Assembly (NCBI GenBank): GCA_940337035.1
Contig: OW679203.1
Coordinates: forward strand, 28,157,495 to 28,221,494
DNA from: Agriotes lineatus
Lineage: Eukaryota; Arthropoda; Insecta; Coleoptera; Elateridae
DNA length: 64,000 nucleotides
Direction: 5' to 3'
Position 1 is the stretch's first letter; each line of letters starts with the position of its first letter. Shown piece after piece: positions 33,401-46,860 of the stretch. The notes beneath the pieces were generated by a model. That model had not been told where the DNA came from and made no database searches. It was given only the letters and a program-made list of their open reading frames with translations. Both the position numbers and the translations under genes were made by a program.

Positions 33401-35984
33401 CGTTTGCTATACAATGGTTAAATTTATCAACAGTGGAACAACCGAACCATGAAGATACGAGTCTCAAATTGCTAGCCGGCGCATAAGATTTAATAAGTTG
33501 CAGATGAATTAAATATAGAAAGAGCAACATACCTTTACTATAATAAACCATTATTAAATAATCATATTTTTAGTTAGCCACAGAGAGACGCAATAAAATT
33601 CAAAATAAGCTATGTTGTAATGTAGTATGTGCTAAAAATTTTATTTATTTAATTATTTATTACAAAAATAATAATATAAAGAGCACTGTATAAAGGCTGA
33701 TCAACATAATACATAAAATCGTTCTTCGAGTCCTGATAGTTGGCGCGTATAGCGGAAATTGGTAAAATGAGAAAGGTGAAACCAATGCAATTGCTCTTAA
33801 CAGCATCACTGTGGCAACTAACTGCGAACCGCAAATTGGTAATAAGCACGCGCACAGAAGTGCAACTTGGCTCATTTCCATTATATTCTTTACAGCTTCA
33901 CACTTGTTATTTACAAATATGTTCACATTCACTCGCTTTATTGTTCTCGTCCATGCTGCCACAAACGGAAAATAATTTTTAGACTCAAATCCCCGACTAA
34001 TCAAACTCAGTTGCTATGACCAACTTCAAATCGTACCAGTTTAGATTACATGGATGAATCTGAAAGCGGACTAACCACAGTGAAGACTGTGTGAGGTCAT
34101 TTTCTAAAATTAGCAAAGCGACTTAAAATTATCAGGGGGCGCCAAAGAGTCTTCCAATACAACCGATACGTTTATTAGTTTACGATAACTCCTAAACTCA
34201 TTAAAATTTGCGTAGCCAAATTCGCTACGAACAGAAACAGATTCAAAAAGATTTGTCACATAAGTTACTTCTGTTGGTCATACATAATGCCAAACTTAAT
34301 ATGACCAGGTTTTTATTAAAGGCGGTGATTCTGGTACAACAAAGTAACTACAAGCACTCGTCAAAGTTACAGGCGAAATCTGCGAATAGAGCCGATTCTA
34401 GTTTTGCATGCAAAAGTACAGAAACTGTACATTTAAGGGGCCAACAGGTTTCTTGGTATTTGGCAGGTTAAGTTAGAGAGCAGTTATTGGTTTATGGTGA
34501 CGCCATAAACTAAACGTATCAGGAGGTTAATGAAGGGACCACCACGTATGTAGAAATTTTGTAAGTTTAGTGAATTTACAAGTAAGATGTAACAAACTCA
34601 GGTGTGATACAGGTTTGCCCCGTGAGTTCAAGCTTGCGAAAAGAGCAAGGTATACAGGTATGGATTTACCTTGGGTATTATACTTTCTTATTTAGAGACT
34701 TCCATAATAGTACAAAACCGCACAAATAAACGATAAACAGCAAGAAAAGCTTCTATTCAACAATGGGCCTCAGCAGTAGCTGTGTAAACTAGTAGTTCAT
34801 ACTAACAGCTCAACCATTAACGACTCTAAGGTTGGCTGTACAAATTGGTAACGCGAGTACTTAGCTTAAACTTTCCGCTCACAAGGATCCACAATCACGT
34901 GAGATGGGTAGACAAAACCCAGTAATTTCAGTCAAATTGACCCATAATGATAGAAGATAGAAGTCTAATTTATGTTAAAACATGTTCAAAGTGAACACAT
35001 TATTGTGACGCAAATTTCAGGTATTCTCTCTACCATCGGACAGAAAATCGACAGCGTAGACCGTAGGTAAAACGCTTAAAATATAACAGCAACTACAGCC
35101 AGAGTATTTTCACAGTTTGAGAGTTTATATGCTCCGAAAGCCCGAGCGCAATACCACGAAGGCACCTGGGGGATATAGCAGAGCCAGCGTTCTTGAAGAG
35201 GCTACACAGGATTACAATCTTGGGGTTCCTGCGGAGAAGCCGTCCTACAAATCTGCAAGGTGAGGTGGGACAGGCTTTTCTCAAATTATTGTTTTGCAAT
35301 TCGCACTAGGAAATTCTCGGCAGCAGCTACAGGAATCGAAAATCGAAGGAGTGCTTACTAGTTGGTTCTCCCGATTTTCTACGAGGTGACATCAGAGCCC
35401 AGGAGGAGATATATGCAGTGCGAAGTACTAAGAGGTAGTAGTAGACCTAAAATTACATCGAAAACGGAAAGACAGTAATCGCATAGGATTAAAGTTTTAT
35501 CCTAGCATAACTAGCTTGGTTTCATACGATTTCATACACAATTCCTTAAGGCTGAGCGACTATTTTTATGATAATCTAGGAATTATTTAGCTGCATGGAG
35601 CAAAAATTCCAAAATCACATGCACAGCACGAAAAGGTCAAATTTATGCGATCAGCGCCATCAAATGGTCGTCCGAAATCATACTTACAGTTTAATTTTTA
35701 AAATTTAGTAGATTCAGGATTTTCAAAATTTATAGATACAATGTAAAATGTGGCTAGGCAACCAAGCATATAGACAATTCTTGGACATCAATTAATTCAA
35801 AAATATCAAGTAACACAGTAGAGCGATAATTTGCTTCGTAGAAGTTAAAGGTCGCAAAAGAGTTTAGTTACCTCAAAAAGTAAACTACGAAGGTGCTGGA
35901 ATGAGTTTCGCCAAAACAGCATAAGAGGGAGAAAAACATTAATGTGCAATCGAAGCGTGGCGCTTTTCTCCATATATCATTTTC
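30481..35984. other. Long non-coding stretch
   Basis: I see only accidental short frames. The patch at 33,020-33,120 (plus) can be read as a short charged coiled-coil-like stretch (RKAERKVQELEEAW) ending in a stop. It is too short to name. Confidence 0.35.
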
Positions 35985-36190
35985 AACACTTTGTTGTTCT
36001 ACGTTTTTATTTTATTTTATTGGCTCTTACACCTCTTGTATCTTTTACCACTGTTGCTTTCTTCATACATTTGAGTCCTTGTCACTCCCAAATACTGAAA
36101 TGACCTTACTCTCTCGAATACATACTCTAGGCCTCTATTGATCTTAACTGTTAGGTGCTTCCCATGGTTTTCATCTTTTGTTGTTGTATC
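35985..36190 (-). pseudogene. LINE RT thumb fragment (3' part of a split LINE)
   Basis: The minus strand encodes HLTVKINRGLEYVFERV and RSFQYLGVTRTQ (36078-36103 covers F-Q-Y-L-G). This is the block that follows the RT active site in endonuclease-type LINEs, usually ending in F-K-Y-L-G. It continues, across an inserted segment, from the RT palm at 37122-37620. Downstream sequence soon becomes unrecognisable. Confidence 0.75.
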
Positions 36191-36199
36191 GTGGCAGAC

Positions 36200-37112
36200 G
36201 CCATCAAGTTAGCGTACAGTTCAGTGTGTACTGTGTTGAAGCATTTTACAGCCTTTCTGACGGTTTCTTTCGTCAGATAAGTAAGGTTTCCAGGCATAGT
36301 GTTCTTTTGAGAGTTTTCACATTCCGTTGTGTATTGAACAACCTGATTTTCGATTTTATATGGGATATTACAAGCAACGCACTGAATTCTTCTCGTTTTA
36401 CTTAGCCCATACTGGCTTGGTCCATTCTCTCCGCGTCGTTCTCTCGCTCGGTCTGAAATCTTTGCTCAAACTCGAAATTCAGCTGGCTTCCCTCTCATCC
36501 CTTGTAGTGAATTTGTACTAAGTACATTAAGCTTTACGTTATTGTTGTAATACAGTAAGTAGCCTGTATATTTTTGGAATAGTCTAAGAATTAATCGCTT
36601 AATGGTCCTAAATTGTAAGCCATGTCCATTTCGGGTGTGCAAATCGCTATTTGGAAATCGGTGGCTGACTTGCCAGCACAATAATATCTATTAACGTAGT
36701 TTGTATCGCGACATGACGTCACGCGTTAGGTAGTTTTAGATTGATTTATTACGGGTCCAGGCCAGCGCAGTTGTATCCGACGAGCATAGTATTTATCGTG
36801 CTCCGTTTAATATAGTTGTATAACATTTCATAGTGTTTGATTTTTTGTGAAGTAAGATGCAGTACGCTTTTTTGAAGAAAATAGAGGAAACTTAAGTCGA
36901 TTTTGCTCGTTGGGCACCTCTGCCGACACCGTGAAGTAGGTTTTTGATTAAATCTTCGTGTTATTTCACCGGCAGACGAACACCATGATGGCGCTCTACA
37001 TTATAATAAAAGTTTATCCCCCTTATTTACTAATTTGGCTATCGCGAGCGAGCCCTGTTCTTTTTGTTTAAGACCCGCCGTTTCTCACACGCTTGTAAAC
37101 AAGGATTTACAT
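36200..37112. mobile_element. Unknown 0.9-kb insertion inside a LINE
   Basis: The two halves of a LINE frame (35985-36190 and 37122-37620, minus strand) are separated by 913 bp of unrelated sequence. The borders carry GTGGCAGAC (36191-36199) and GTGGCAGTC (37113-37121), a 9-bp direct repeat with one mismatch, as expected of a TSD. I see no TIR, LTR or polyA tail. An 8-9 bp TSD would suit a hAT- or Mutator-like element, but the ends do not confirm either. Confidence 0.6.
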
Positions 37113-37121
37113 GTGGCAGTC

Positions 37122-37620
37122 TCTTCTTTACCATGTACCTACTTTTTTATGATTTATTTTAGCCTCTTTTCTCTGCTGAAATGTCCAGTATCTTTAACAT
37201 TTTCTGTAATTTTGTGGGAGTGTATTCTGTAATGATTAGGTCGTCTGCATACACATGATGACTGTTATCAAAAATTGTCCCTGATGCTTTAATTTGTTTC
37301 CCTTAATAACTGTCTCTAAAGAAATTTTGAAAAGTAGTGTGGAAGGTGGATGTTGTCCTGTCCATCTTCCACTGTAAAAATATCTGATGTATCTCTGTTT
37401 ACTTGGACTTTATTGTCTACCAGAACGTCATCTTGGTTAATCCTACGAAGTTTTCTGGTAGGCCCATATTCACCGCCCCTTCCTACAGCTGTTTCCCGTA
37501 TATTCTTTTATATGCTTCCTTAATGTCAATGAGCAGAGCATGAAATTCCATTTTTTATGCGTAGCACCTTCTCTGTAATTCTTTAAATTTATCTCATCTT
37601 CTGTTATCGCTAGTCGATCT
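37122..37620 (-). pseudogene. LINE reverse transcriptase palm fragment
   Basis: The minus strand reads RSTSDN, then LLIDIKEAYKRI (first catalytic Asp block), MGLPENFVGLTKMT and HHVYADDLIIT (catalytic YADD at 37241-37252). It ends in a KKSRYMV-type block. The order matches the RT of endonuclease-encoding LINEs. Frames shift several times and stops are frequent. The 5' part of the RT and the endonuclease are absent. Confidence 0.82.
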
Positions 37621-38960
37621 TATTTTGCAGATTTTCAACTGCAGGGCAGTTAGCCTGGAGCGAAGCGGAGATTCTCGAGAGCTGGGTGCTAAAGGAAACG
37701 AATTGCGGCTCACGGACGTTCTGCAGATGTTGGAGGTTTAACTTTATTCTCCGGCAAATAAAGAGCATACGAGACGCAACGCTACATGGAAGGTTTGCGT
37801 AAGAAGGAGCTGCGGCTATTGCCTTCAGCTAAAAGTGGGAACTATTCGTACAAAGCGGATCCGCCAGGTTAGATGGCTGGAGTCAATGCAAGCTGTTAGC
37901 AATTCGGATGATACTCGAGTAGATATTACGAAGAGTAAAACTCGCGAGAGTCTTGTTTTTTTCGGATAGGATGTATACGTTCTTCCCCTTGTTTGGGTCG
38001 GGAAGGCCGATGACGACACCTGCGACTGCGGCGAGGGCTCGAACACTGCGAAATAAGTGTTATTGAATGTTCCATACAAGCACAGCTCAGAAGTCTAGCT
38101 TAGAAACTCGCGGTGGCAGCCGGGTTAAGGTAGCCGATAGATCTGCAGCCGATATTAATTTATCTGCAATGCCGGCAAGCTTCGCTAACTTGTCTTTAGG
38201 ACGCTTGCGTATTTTGTTATGCGTTGGAATAGTTATCTCGTCGTGTGTGCATCTTTTTTGTTGCGGTTATAGAGATTCCAAACGACTTGTTGAGGCTTGA
38301 ATACCGTTCTTTTTCTTACGTGGCCTCGAGTTATCGCCCCATTATATAATGCTCTTGAAATGAGCATTTAGGTTTAGTGTTCGTGGTATCCCAACAAAAT
38401 AATCTCCGTTTGCTATGTCGACAATAAAATAATATTATTATAACCTACATTAAGAAGTTCAATTAATCAGGGCATTCGGTAACTTTATATGAATAGATAG
38501 TGCGTTATTAATAGAAATTATTCTAATTTTAGTAACAAATACGAGGTTTAGTAGGTAAACTTTGGTTAAAACAGAATATGGTACATATGTAAACAACGTT
38601 TTAATACACATCTAGTTATGGTACATAAATATACATACGTTTGTCTACGATTTCAGCTAATTGGTGAAGTTATCTCGTCATATAAAATCGGAGAGCTTGA
38701 AAGTTTAACATATTTTTAAGTATGAATACATTATGTAGTTTCTGCCTTGAAACTTCGATTTCATACTCTTTTATAATTATATATTATGGGAGATCTAAAT
38801 CACAATATAGCAAGCTATTAAAAAGTCCTAAAACTGCACTATTCTTTTCTCCTTCACCAACTGATGCGTATTTTTTATTTTGAAACTCAATTGTAGTCAA
38901 AGGTGTTAATGAAAACTGAAGATATTTACTATTGTTGCTTGCATCACCGAGATCGACATG
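37621..38960. other. Non-coding stretch
   Basis: No feature was recognised. The moderately GC-rich patch at 37,650-38,100 has open but unfamiliar frames. Confidence 0.35.
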
Positions 38961-39420
38961 TACTTTTACTAGTCTTTATAAATCTTGTCCTTATAAAAAA
39001 AAACTCAAGTATTTGGGTAACAAAAAAGGAAAAAACTTGGGAACGACTTCGCCAACCAGAATCTCAATTGAACAAAACCCCATTAGCAGATACCCAATTT
39101 GATCGAGGCTCTCAATACAGTTCAAGCTCCGACGCCTGCATCTAGAGCAACCCGGAGCTCTGTCAACCTAAAACCGCCCGTTCGTGAGTTCCAAGTTCAG
39201 ACTCTTCCCAGCCAAGCCTCAAAATTGGTGGCAGAATTGTTTGCTAGATCCGGTTTCCCCGAGCCAATCCGATACCTCGGTAGTGAACCACCCTGCTGAG
39301 ACCGCTTCTCAGACAAGTCGATACTTCTGTGGCAGAATTCTCTGCTAAGACCCCTAAGACCGACCCATAACCCATCCCCCCCTCAAAGCGGCTGTCTTGA
39401 GAAAAGCACGTAGAAGCCCG
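38961..39420 (+). other. Possible LTR/leader-like region with internal duplication
   Basis: TATAAA-like boxes at about 38,977 and 38,991 precede a GC-richer, stop-poor leader. GTGGCAGAATTG (39,229) recurs as GTGGCAGAATTC (39,329), about 102 bp apart, each followed by a TGCTAGAT/TGCTAAGA block. This resembles the downstream part of the LTR-like sequences in this window. No ends or TSD were found. Confidence 0.25.
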
Positions 39421-42400
39421 ATTTGGAAACCTTACGTTAGCATTGGGTGCTGTGGCGGCCCAATCAATTTAGAACGTCGAAGTAAAGTACCTGGTGCCCA
39501 GACTTGACAGCTCTAACAGATTTCGAGATTAAGAAAGAGGTCCCATGCCGCGTTATTACGTTCTACGTCAGCAGCTAGCATTAATGGAACAGGAAAACCT
39601 TTGGTTGTGATCGTCCCCATAATCAAGGAAGTCTTCTACTTACATGGTGATGATGCTCCCGCTCAGCCTTTTTATGCAAAATTGTAGCACTTTGCAATAC
39701 CTCGAAAATTGGACCTGCGGATTTGCAACTAAATCCGCCAATGTACCCAACTAGCGCCAAGATAAATTTCGCTTGACATATGGCTCGCCGAACCTCATTA
39801 GCTGCTAATTACAGCCACGCACAACAAGAGAAACCCCAGTAAGGGTATTAGTTATTTTTAAATTCCCATGTACAAAAAAGCACCAACCGTTCCCGTATTT
39901 TGTTTAACAAGGGAGCCATTTGCATCTAATAATTTCATTCTAGTGTTTCCTACACGCATGCTACGCCATCCAGGAGGGCGCATATTGTCAGAGAGGCGGG
40001 CGTTTATCGGAAACGCGGCGTTGGTTGCCTAACGACGCAGGAGCTTCCCAAAGTGCTCAACTTTTTATTTACTGTTTCGTACATATTTTGTACAATTGCT
40101 CTTAATTAAACAAAAATTTATTGGTCTTTATAAGGACCAATATACGTATATTGTTAAGACTATTATTATTCTATCTGCACTCAAAAACAAAGCGATCTCT
40201 TGTCCTTTTTGCTACCCGTTAATGGTAAAAAGTAATTATGCTAAATTTAACCTGATCAGAGCAAAAGATTACATATTCGAAATATGTGTTAATTTTTGAG
40301 GTGTTTTCAAGACAGTTCAAATTCTTGCAATGACTTAACTTTCCTGGGTCCTAAGATAATGGCTCAGTATTTACATAAGTTTTTGCTTCCGTCCTATCTT
40401 CTTGCTTCTTTTGTTCGACACCCTCAAAACGCTTGTTCTCTGGACTTATATTAAAAGCACTTTAACTTTACTTCTGTATACTACCTCATTCATATTCTTG
40501 ATATAAGAATAAACAAACAAAAAACCATTATCGTCCTGCTTTATGCTCAAAGCAGCTCATGTTTGGACTATTTTTTTAGGAAGTATTGCAATTCTATTCC
40601 AGCATTGATTATTGCTAGAAGACAACCTCAGCATACCAATAAATTGCGCTGATAGTAAAATTAATATTCATTTTCATTACAACCGATAACTGATTAATGC
40701 TTGCAATCGTATTACAATTTCGCACTGGAAATTATACTGAACACTAAAAAGCCGTAAGTTACTGAAATAATCGCATGGCTGTTATTTTTGTAAATATTCG
40801 CGTTTTAAGAAAATATGATGACGGTAAGAGCACTCAACTGCAAACGCTCAAAACACAATTTATCAAAACAGAGGGATAAAGGCGCTTTCTCAAGATTCAC
40901 TCTATATTATTCATACTTTAACTTACATCGCCGGCAAAGACGGTATTTTATGTGGCGTTTGCCACCGTATTTCATGTCACACTTCCCGGGGACGTGAATG
41001 CACATCCGTGATAGCAGGAGGTAAAATTGCTACTTGTTAAGCAGCAGAATGTTGTATGGAGAAGACATCCGGTTACGCTTCCGCACCCAATCACGGCTGC
41101 CCTTTCTGTTGCCTCTGTTACTTCCATAGACCACAATTTACTTATTAAGGGGCGTAGAATCATATCAGTTCGAGCTTTGCTTTCCAACTGCACTTATGAT
41201 AATGAATTCACCGTTCAGTACCTGCAAATCGGCACTATGTGCCTCAAGCAGGCAGCAAAGGGCTGTCGAATTAGTTATATAAACCACTCAGACCGAAACT
41301 CTGTTCTTGTGGCTGCAGCGGCCGGAGGCAAGCTTCGGCTTTAACGCCGTCTACACCATTAATTACATCAGCAAACTACTTTGGCTATATTTAACGTTTA
41401 TACACCTCTCTTATATAAAAGAACATAATTGTTTTTGATCAACTTTCTCCATAACCTCTTTAAGTTTGGCACTATGTTTTTGAAAGAGCTTGTGAACATA
41501 AGAATTCATAATTAATAGTATTGACATCCGTAGCGAGTGTCTGCGTTGATAATGAGAAGAAATTAGGTCTGTTAAGGCGCTCGATATACAAATGTTTTAA
41601 AAGCATAACAAGTTATATCGCTAGCATCAAATGCGCGCTGACGTCTGCACTCTGAAGCTTGTCCCTTCTAGGGATTAAGTTCTCTTAGAACTGAGCTGCT
41701 GTTACGTTACTGTTATTTTGTGATATACTGAATGTTATTATATTAACTTTTCCTTGTACAAGTACAATATGACTTCCCGATTTCGGGGTAATATAATTGT
41801 TCTTTAAGTTTTCATAGCGGCCGCCTAAGCGCTGCTATTGGTAAGCACGGGCGACCCGTTTCTGTGCATGGGAAAGTGGTTTGTACTAGATATTGTTATA
41901 GACCCTGAGTACTAGGCCAGCATTCCTACCAATTTGGAATTTCTACGTTGTGGTATTAATACAACGAGACCAGTGGGCCGTCTTCAAAGTGTCTTTGACA
42001 TACCGCACCGCTTTAGATCTTCCTGTAAAGCATTTTGCCTTCAAATTGTCTGTCTGGCAGTAGTACTTACTCTGGGGCAGTATACCATATTTCCCGCACC
42101 ACCTCCAAGCTTTATATCAATAGATGGCGATCAAGAATTTTCCAAATTATACTGTATTACTCTGGTATGGCCGTATGTTGACGTTCGGCTAGCAAACAAA
42201 ATATTGGAATTGTTTCTCTCTGCTCCATGGAGCTGTCTCGCCTCCTTGCAGCTTGTTTCTTGTATTAAATAGTTTTACATATAACCACCGAAAGAACAAT
42301 GCTTCAGCGCTCAGTTGTGATATCAGAACAGGAAGGGCAAATTGGTCAATGAATTTATTGAGCCTCAAAATAAAAGTCCTAGAGATATTTACTTATCAAT

Positions 42401-43680
42401 TTGCTGCCTCTCTAACTGATTGTTATTCTTGGTTGTTCATCTGTGTAGAACCCGCGTACGTTTATTTCTAAGTATCTTATCTGCTGCTTTTTTACTTTTT
42501 TCTTCTATAAATATTTCTATTATTTGATATTTCTCTTATTTCTCAATATGCATCTTTCTTTCTTTTGATGCAAATAAATATAAAATTTGTAGCTTTTGTG
42601 GTGGTTATTTAAACCGACTCTATCTTTGCTTTTTTAAGGGGTACATTAAATATTTTTCTTGAAAACAAAGACCAAAGATCCATAAGCTAATAAATAAAAA
42701 ATTGCCGACGTGTGTTTCATGGGATTGCCTGAAATGCACATGTTTATATATTTATTTTTAAAGTCGCAGAAAAGTGAAATCCGGCAAAATGCTTCTTGAA
42801 AGAATTTTTCTAAGCCATTTTAAGGCTAGATCGACAGTAGAACGCATTATGTTTTAAACCTTAGTTTATGAACTGTAAATTTTAACAACAGAATTATTTC
42901 TCTGCTCGAGTTATTTCTGTCTCTGCTTTTCATTGTATGTTATTGGAATTTTTTATTATTGCACAGGCAGTGCGTTTTAATTCCAGCAATGGTTTAGAAG
43001 GAGAGAGATATTCCCAAGACGGAAGTGATTTGAAATGGCTGTAAATAATTCTTGCAATATTTTGGTTCTTGTAAGAGCTGCTACTGCCAGTAGATCAATA
43101 GAAACTGCAGGAAATCGGTCTTTATTGCCCCTAAATCAAATATGTCTTCAAAAGCTTTTCTTGGTGTATTATTTACACGTCTGTAGTGTTTACTAAATTC
43201 TGAAACCTTTCAGGGTGAATTTTATAGAACTGTATCTGATGCTTATATTCTCACAACAAAGATAAGCTTAGTGCAGGCGCATGAAAACAACTCTAACAGT
43301 TGCAGGATTGAAAGTTCAAACAAAATTCTATGCCCACCCCTGAGGTGCGCCGACAAGGAGCTAAAATATCTTTGGGCAGATACTGAGCTCTCAAAGTTCG
43401 TATTATTATGTAAGCAGTTTAGAAGAAACAAAATAGCACAGCGAATGAGTTTTGCAGAATACATATGTTTTCTATTCTTTGCTATCAGTGGCAGACGCAA
43501 TTATTGATATACTTTTTTCAATATTTCTACCATTTGTTTTCCTAATGCATTTGGTATTTGGTTCTTACTGAATTCCATAAATGGGAATAAAAGAATAAAA
43601 GGAATTCAACATGTTTTGGCTAAAATTTGCATCTATGAAGGAAAAGTACAGCACAACATATACAGACTGGCTCAGCTAAT
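39421..43680. other. Long non-coding stretch
   Basis: Frames up to 112 codons (for example 41934-42272) have no recognisable content. A TTATATAAACC box near 41,275 with a GC-rich follow-on is the only promoter-like trace. Confidence 0.35.
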
Positions 43681-43859
43681 ATGACAAACCTCATTTCTCG
43701 GCAGATGCAATCCAAATCACATCTACCAAATCTACCGCAATTAACGACGTAGACACATTATTATGGACGATCAAGGGTTTTTAAACATTATAGAATAGCC
43801 TAAAAATTGTTTCGCCGTCCGGAACTCAGACGATTCATTAACGTTTCTTGATGCTCAAG

Positions 43860-44660
43860 CTCGCAAATTACGTACCTGGCGCTTCGCCACATTCTTTCCT
43901 CCCGAACAGGTATAAAAAGACGATGACCAGCTAGTCGAAATCACTTTGGAGTCCAGCTTCATCCTGGAAGCAACCAGTCCTACTCCAAAGGGGCTTAAGG
44001 CCCAGTGACATACAGCCAGGGCACGTGAAGCCCAGCCCTATTAAGCAAGGCAGGCCATTCGTAGCGGCTTCGAGAGCTTTGATTTATTCTGCAAAGCAAG
44101 CTTTCGCCAAAAAAGACAGCTGAAAGCAGCTGCAGTCCAAGAAGTAGAACTGCCTAGAGAACCTCCCAGTCTAGATTTAAACTATTATTCGCTAGAGTAC
44201 TAGCCCTGATTTTCAATTGACCTGCTGTAACCGATTTTAAACTTAACCCTCGCTGGAGGTACGCACTTGATTCTTCAAGTGATAAGCGTCCTCCGAACCT
44301 ACATTCCCACTCCCGCCTATCCATCACTCATAGGGTAATAGAAAGCAACCTGCGTGCTAGAGGTCAGGTTGACTTAAACGCCGGCTAGCAAATTACCTAC
44401 GCAGCACAAGAACATTTGACCAAAACTTAGGTAGGGCAAAGAACATTTTTAAATTTTACCATTAACTTGTCCACCATTAAAGATGGTTGTTTACAAAAAG
44501 CCGATAAAAACTCGAAGATTGTAAGGTACCTAACATTACCAACACCAGTACCAACAGCAACTCTGAAATAGACTGCCAGCGTCCATTGAATCGCATACGA
44601 ACTAGTCGTGGACGACGCCAGTGCGAAGCATTTATTCAAAATCCGAGTTTTATTTAATGA
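43860..44660 (+). other. Possible decayed LTR with TATA box
   Basis: GGTATAAAAAGACG at 43,909 is a strong TATA box. A GC-richer leader of about 450 bp follows, then an AT-rich tail (TTTTATTTAATGATGTAA near 44,650). The segment CAAGAAGTAGAACTGCCTAG at about 44,138 resembles one near 29,925. The same TATA, GC-rich leader and AT-rich tail order is seen in the better-defined LTR-like insertion at 53.3 kb. No TG..CA ends or TSD were found. Confidence 0.3.
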
Positions 44661-46439
44661 TGTAATTTGTACTTAAGTTATTGATAAGTTGTTAATATAT
44701 AAGTATCTTCAACTTTCTCTTTTTAATTAATCAATTAATGAACCAATCGTCGGCTATTGTACTAGACAAGGGCATATGCACTTGAAAAATAAATTCAAAG
44801 ATCTTCGTTGCATTCTCAGATTAGTACGGAAGTGATTTTGCAGTTCGAAAGACTATTTGACTTGAAAATATCGTGTCTGTTTATCAAAGACATGTTCTTC
44901 CTTGGCCATCGATGCTTAAAGGTTCGATTCAGTACTCATCTCGGCCTTAAACCAAGAACCAGATGCAACTTCCAATGGGAGTCATGTTTAAGTTCTGTCT
45001 ACTGCCTTTGAACTTGAATAGTTACCGTTGTAGCAGGCTCTGAAAACAACTCATGAAATTCGTAATACCGCAAAGAATGTCGACGTATGACTCTATAGCC
45101 TTGCAAGTCAGCACAATTTGTAGAAGGATATAGATATCCCTAACTGTACAATAATTGCTAAGTGTAAAAAGCGCAATTAACATTAGAATTTATTTTGTAC
45201 ACAATATTCTTGGTTTTGTAAAAGCTTTTTTATTTGAACACAGTCGTCGTGCGAACGCAGCTTTAGCGATTAGGTGGTAATCTGGTTCACCGGCAGACTG
45301 AGCAGCTATATCAAACAATTCGTTTTGATTTCCTTTGTTCTTCTCTTGCAGATTTTGCTCTCACAGGTTTGCTAGACGTCCTGACCAATTGACTGTAGTA
45401 CAGTGTAAGTGAATAACTTCAATTTCGATTCTGGTAACATAATGCAATTAGCTGAATTTCGTCCGGTATTTTTAGCTTCGATGTGAGTTGCAAAACATCA
45501 GCGATTCTGGTTGTTTGAATTTTCCCTTCAGGCGTCATCCGCCAGCTGTAAAGACTTTAGCGATTCCTCCTACTTTGGAGTACTTCTTTGCTCCTGGGGT
45601 TAGTTTGAGTTTGGTCCTCTTAGCCTGATGAATTTGTATGCTGTGACGTTTGCCAATGTCCTCCACAGCCCGTTTGGGACTATTTAATCCAACTCCTGCA
45701 GGGACATGATGCTCTCAGATACGTAGTGTACTACCCAATGATTTGTGCTAATAATATTGGTACCGCGGGCAATATGAAAGAAACTGTAGCTGTTCCTAAT
45801 ATGTAATTGTGCATTTTATAGGTTTAAATTTAAATTGCTTATTAAATTGTGCTAATCATTGATATGTTAGCGTTATTTGGGGTGTATCTTTTGGATAAGT
45901 AATGCTTAATCAAAATTATACAATTTTATACTTGAGAAACTTCTTGGCTCTCACGCTGTATCCACTGGGTCTAGCTGGAATATATGTTTAACAAGAAGTG
46001 GCTTTAACACATTGCCTGGAAAGTTCAAGGAACCAAACAGTTAAAAGCAATGGAACAGATAATCGGTAGCATTGTGTACAAGCGTACGAAGTTGGATTAT
46101 TTGTCAATTCATCGGCAGTGGCGTTAGTTCTGTGGTTGTTTCAACCAGTTTTAATTGTATAAGTTTGAAGTATCAAATTAGTTTGATTAGTTATCTTAAT
46201 ATCTTATTTATTGACGTGTAAGGGAAGTAACGAATAAAACTGTAAGGAGTGCGTTTATTTGATATGGTTTAGTCGTAGGTTCCATTTTCATATCAAATAT
46301 GAAGCCTTATATATGCTAATTAATCTAGTGTGCTTTGTTTTCATACGTTTATGTGCAGAAGCAGGGAGGGAGAAGATTTTCCATTGCCGCAGTGGGCGAT
46401 TTGCTTGTTTCCCCTATAATCCCTAAACAGACAACCCCT
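44661..46439. other. Non-coding stretch
   Basis: It is mostly uninformative, apart from the minus-strand coding-like patch listed next. Confidence 0.35.
45525..45712 (-). other. Unassigned basic coding-like patch (about 60 codons)
   Basis: One minus frame is open and strongly basic: SPKRAVEDIGKRHSIQ, then QAKRTKLKLTPGAKK. It may be a piece of a transposase or nucleic-acid binding protein, or an exon. I recognise no family. Confidence 0.25.
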
Positions 46440-46860
46440 TGTGCCATGCTCAAATGCGCAGATCTTACTAATTTGTGTAGAACCAGTAAAGAATGTGTAG
46501 TTTTAGACCATAGGACTTGTTCTAAGCTCGTCTAACTACAGCAAAAATGGTTTTCCACGATTTTTTCCATGTAGTGATTCTCGGTTAATTTGGATCCAGA
46601 ATAACTTCCAAATATTTTACTTTCCTAGTTAGCTTAATTTTCTTCGCTAAGACTTCTAGGTTTTTTTTCGACTGAATGGTACCGACTGTACCGTCTTTTT
46701 TCCTTCCAGATAATTAGAATCCTCTGCTAGAAAGGACGGGTCATACTAAAATCCTAACCGAGTAAATCCGTTACTGTTAAGGTCGCTTAGTTCTTTAACT
46801 ACAAGTTTCTAAAACAAAGAAAGAGTACCTCTCCCTCTGGAGATAAGCTTCTGCTACTCC
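46440..46860 (-). pseudogene. R1/TRAS-like LINE reverse transcriptase remnant
   Basis: On the minus strand a degenerate but ordered series is readable: a PEGEVLFLCFRNL block (family form P-Q-G-G-V-L-S-P-L-L-W), LNSNGFT, a ruined active site (F-stop-Y-D where Y-A-D-D is expected), VKYLEVILDPN (thumb, near 46,600), then VVRRA and KSYGLKLHILYWFYTN. This order is that of R1-like or related non-LTR RTs. Stops and at least two frameshifts are present. No 3' end or tail was identified. Confidence 0.72.

Noticed and set aside
33660..34004. Minus-strand 114-codon frame with hydrophobic segments
   Set aside because: It overlaps an equally open unrelated plus frame, lacks a family match and looks accidental.
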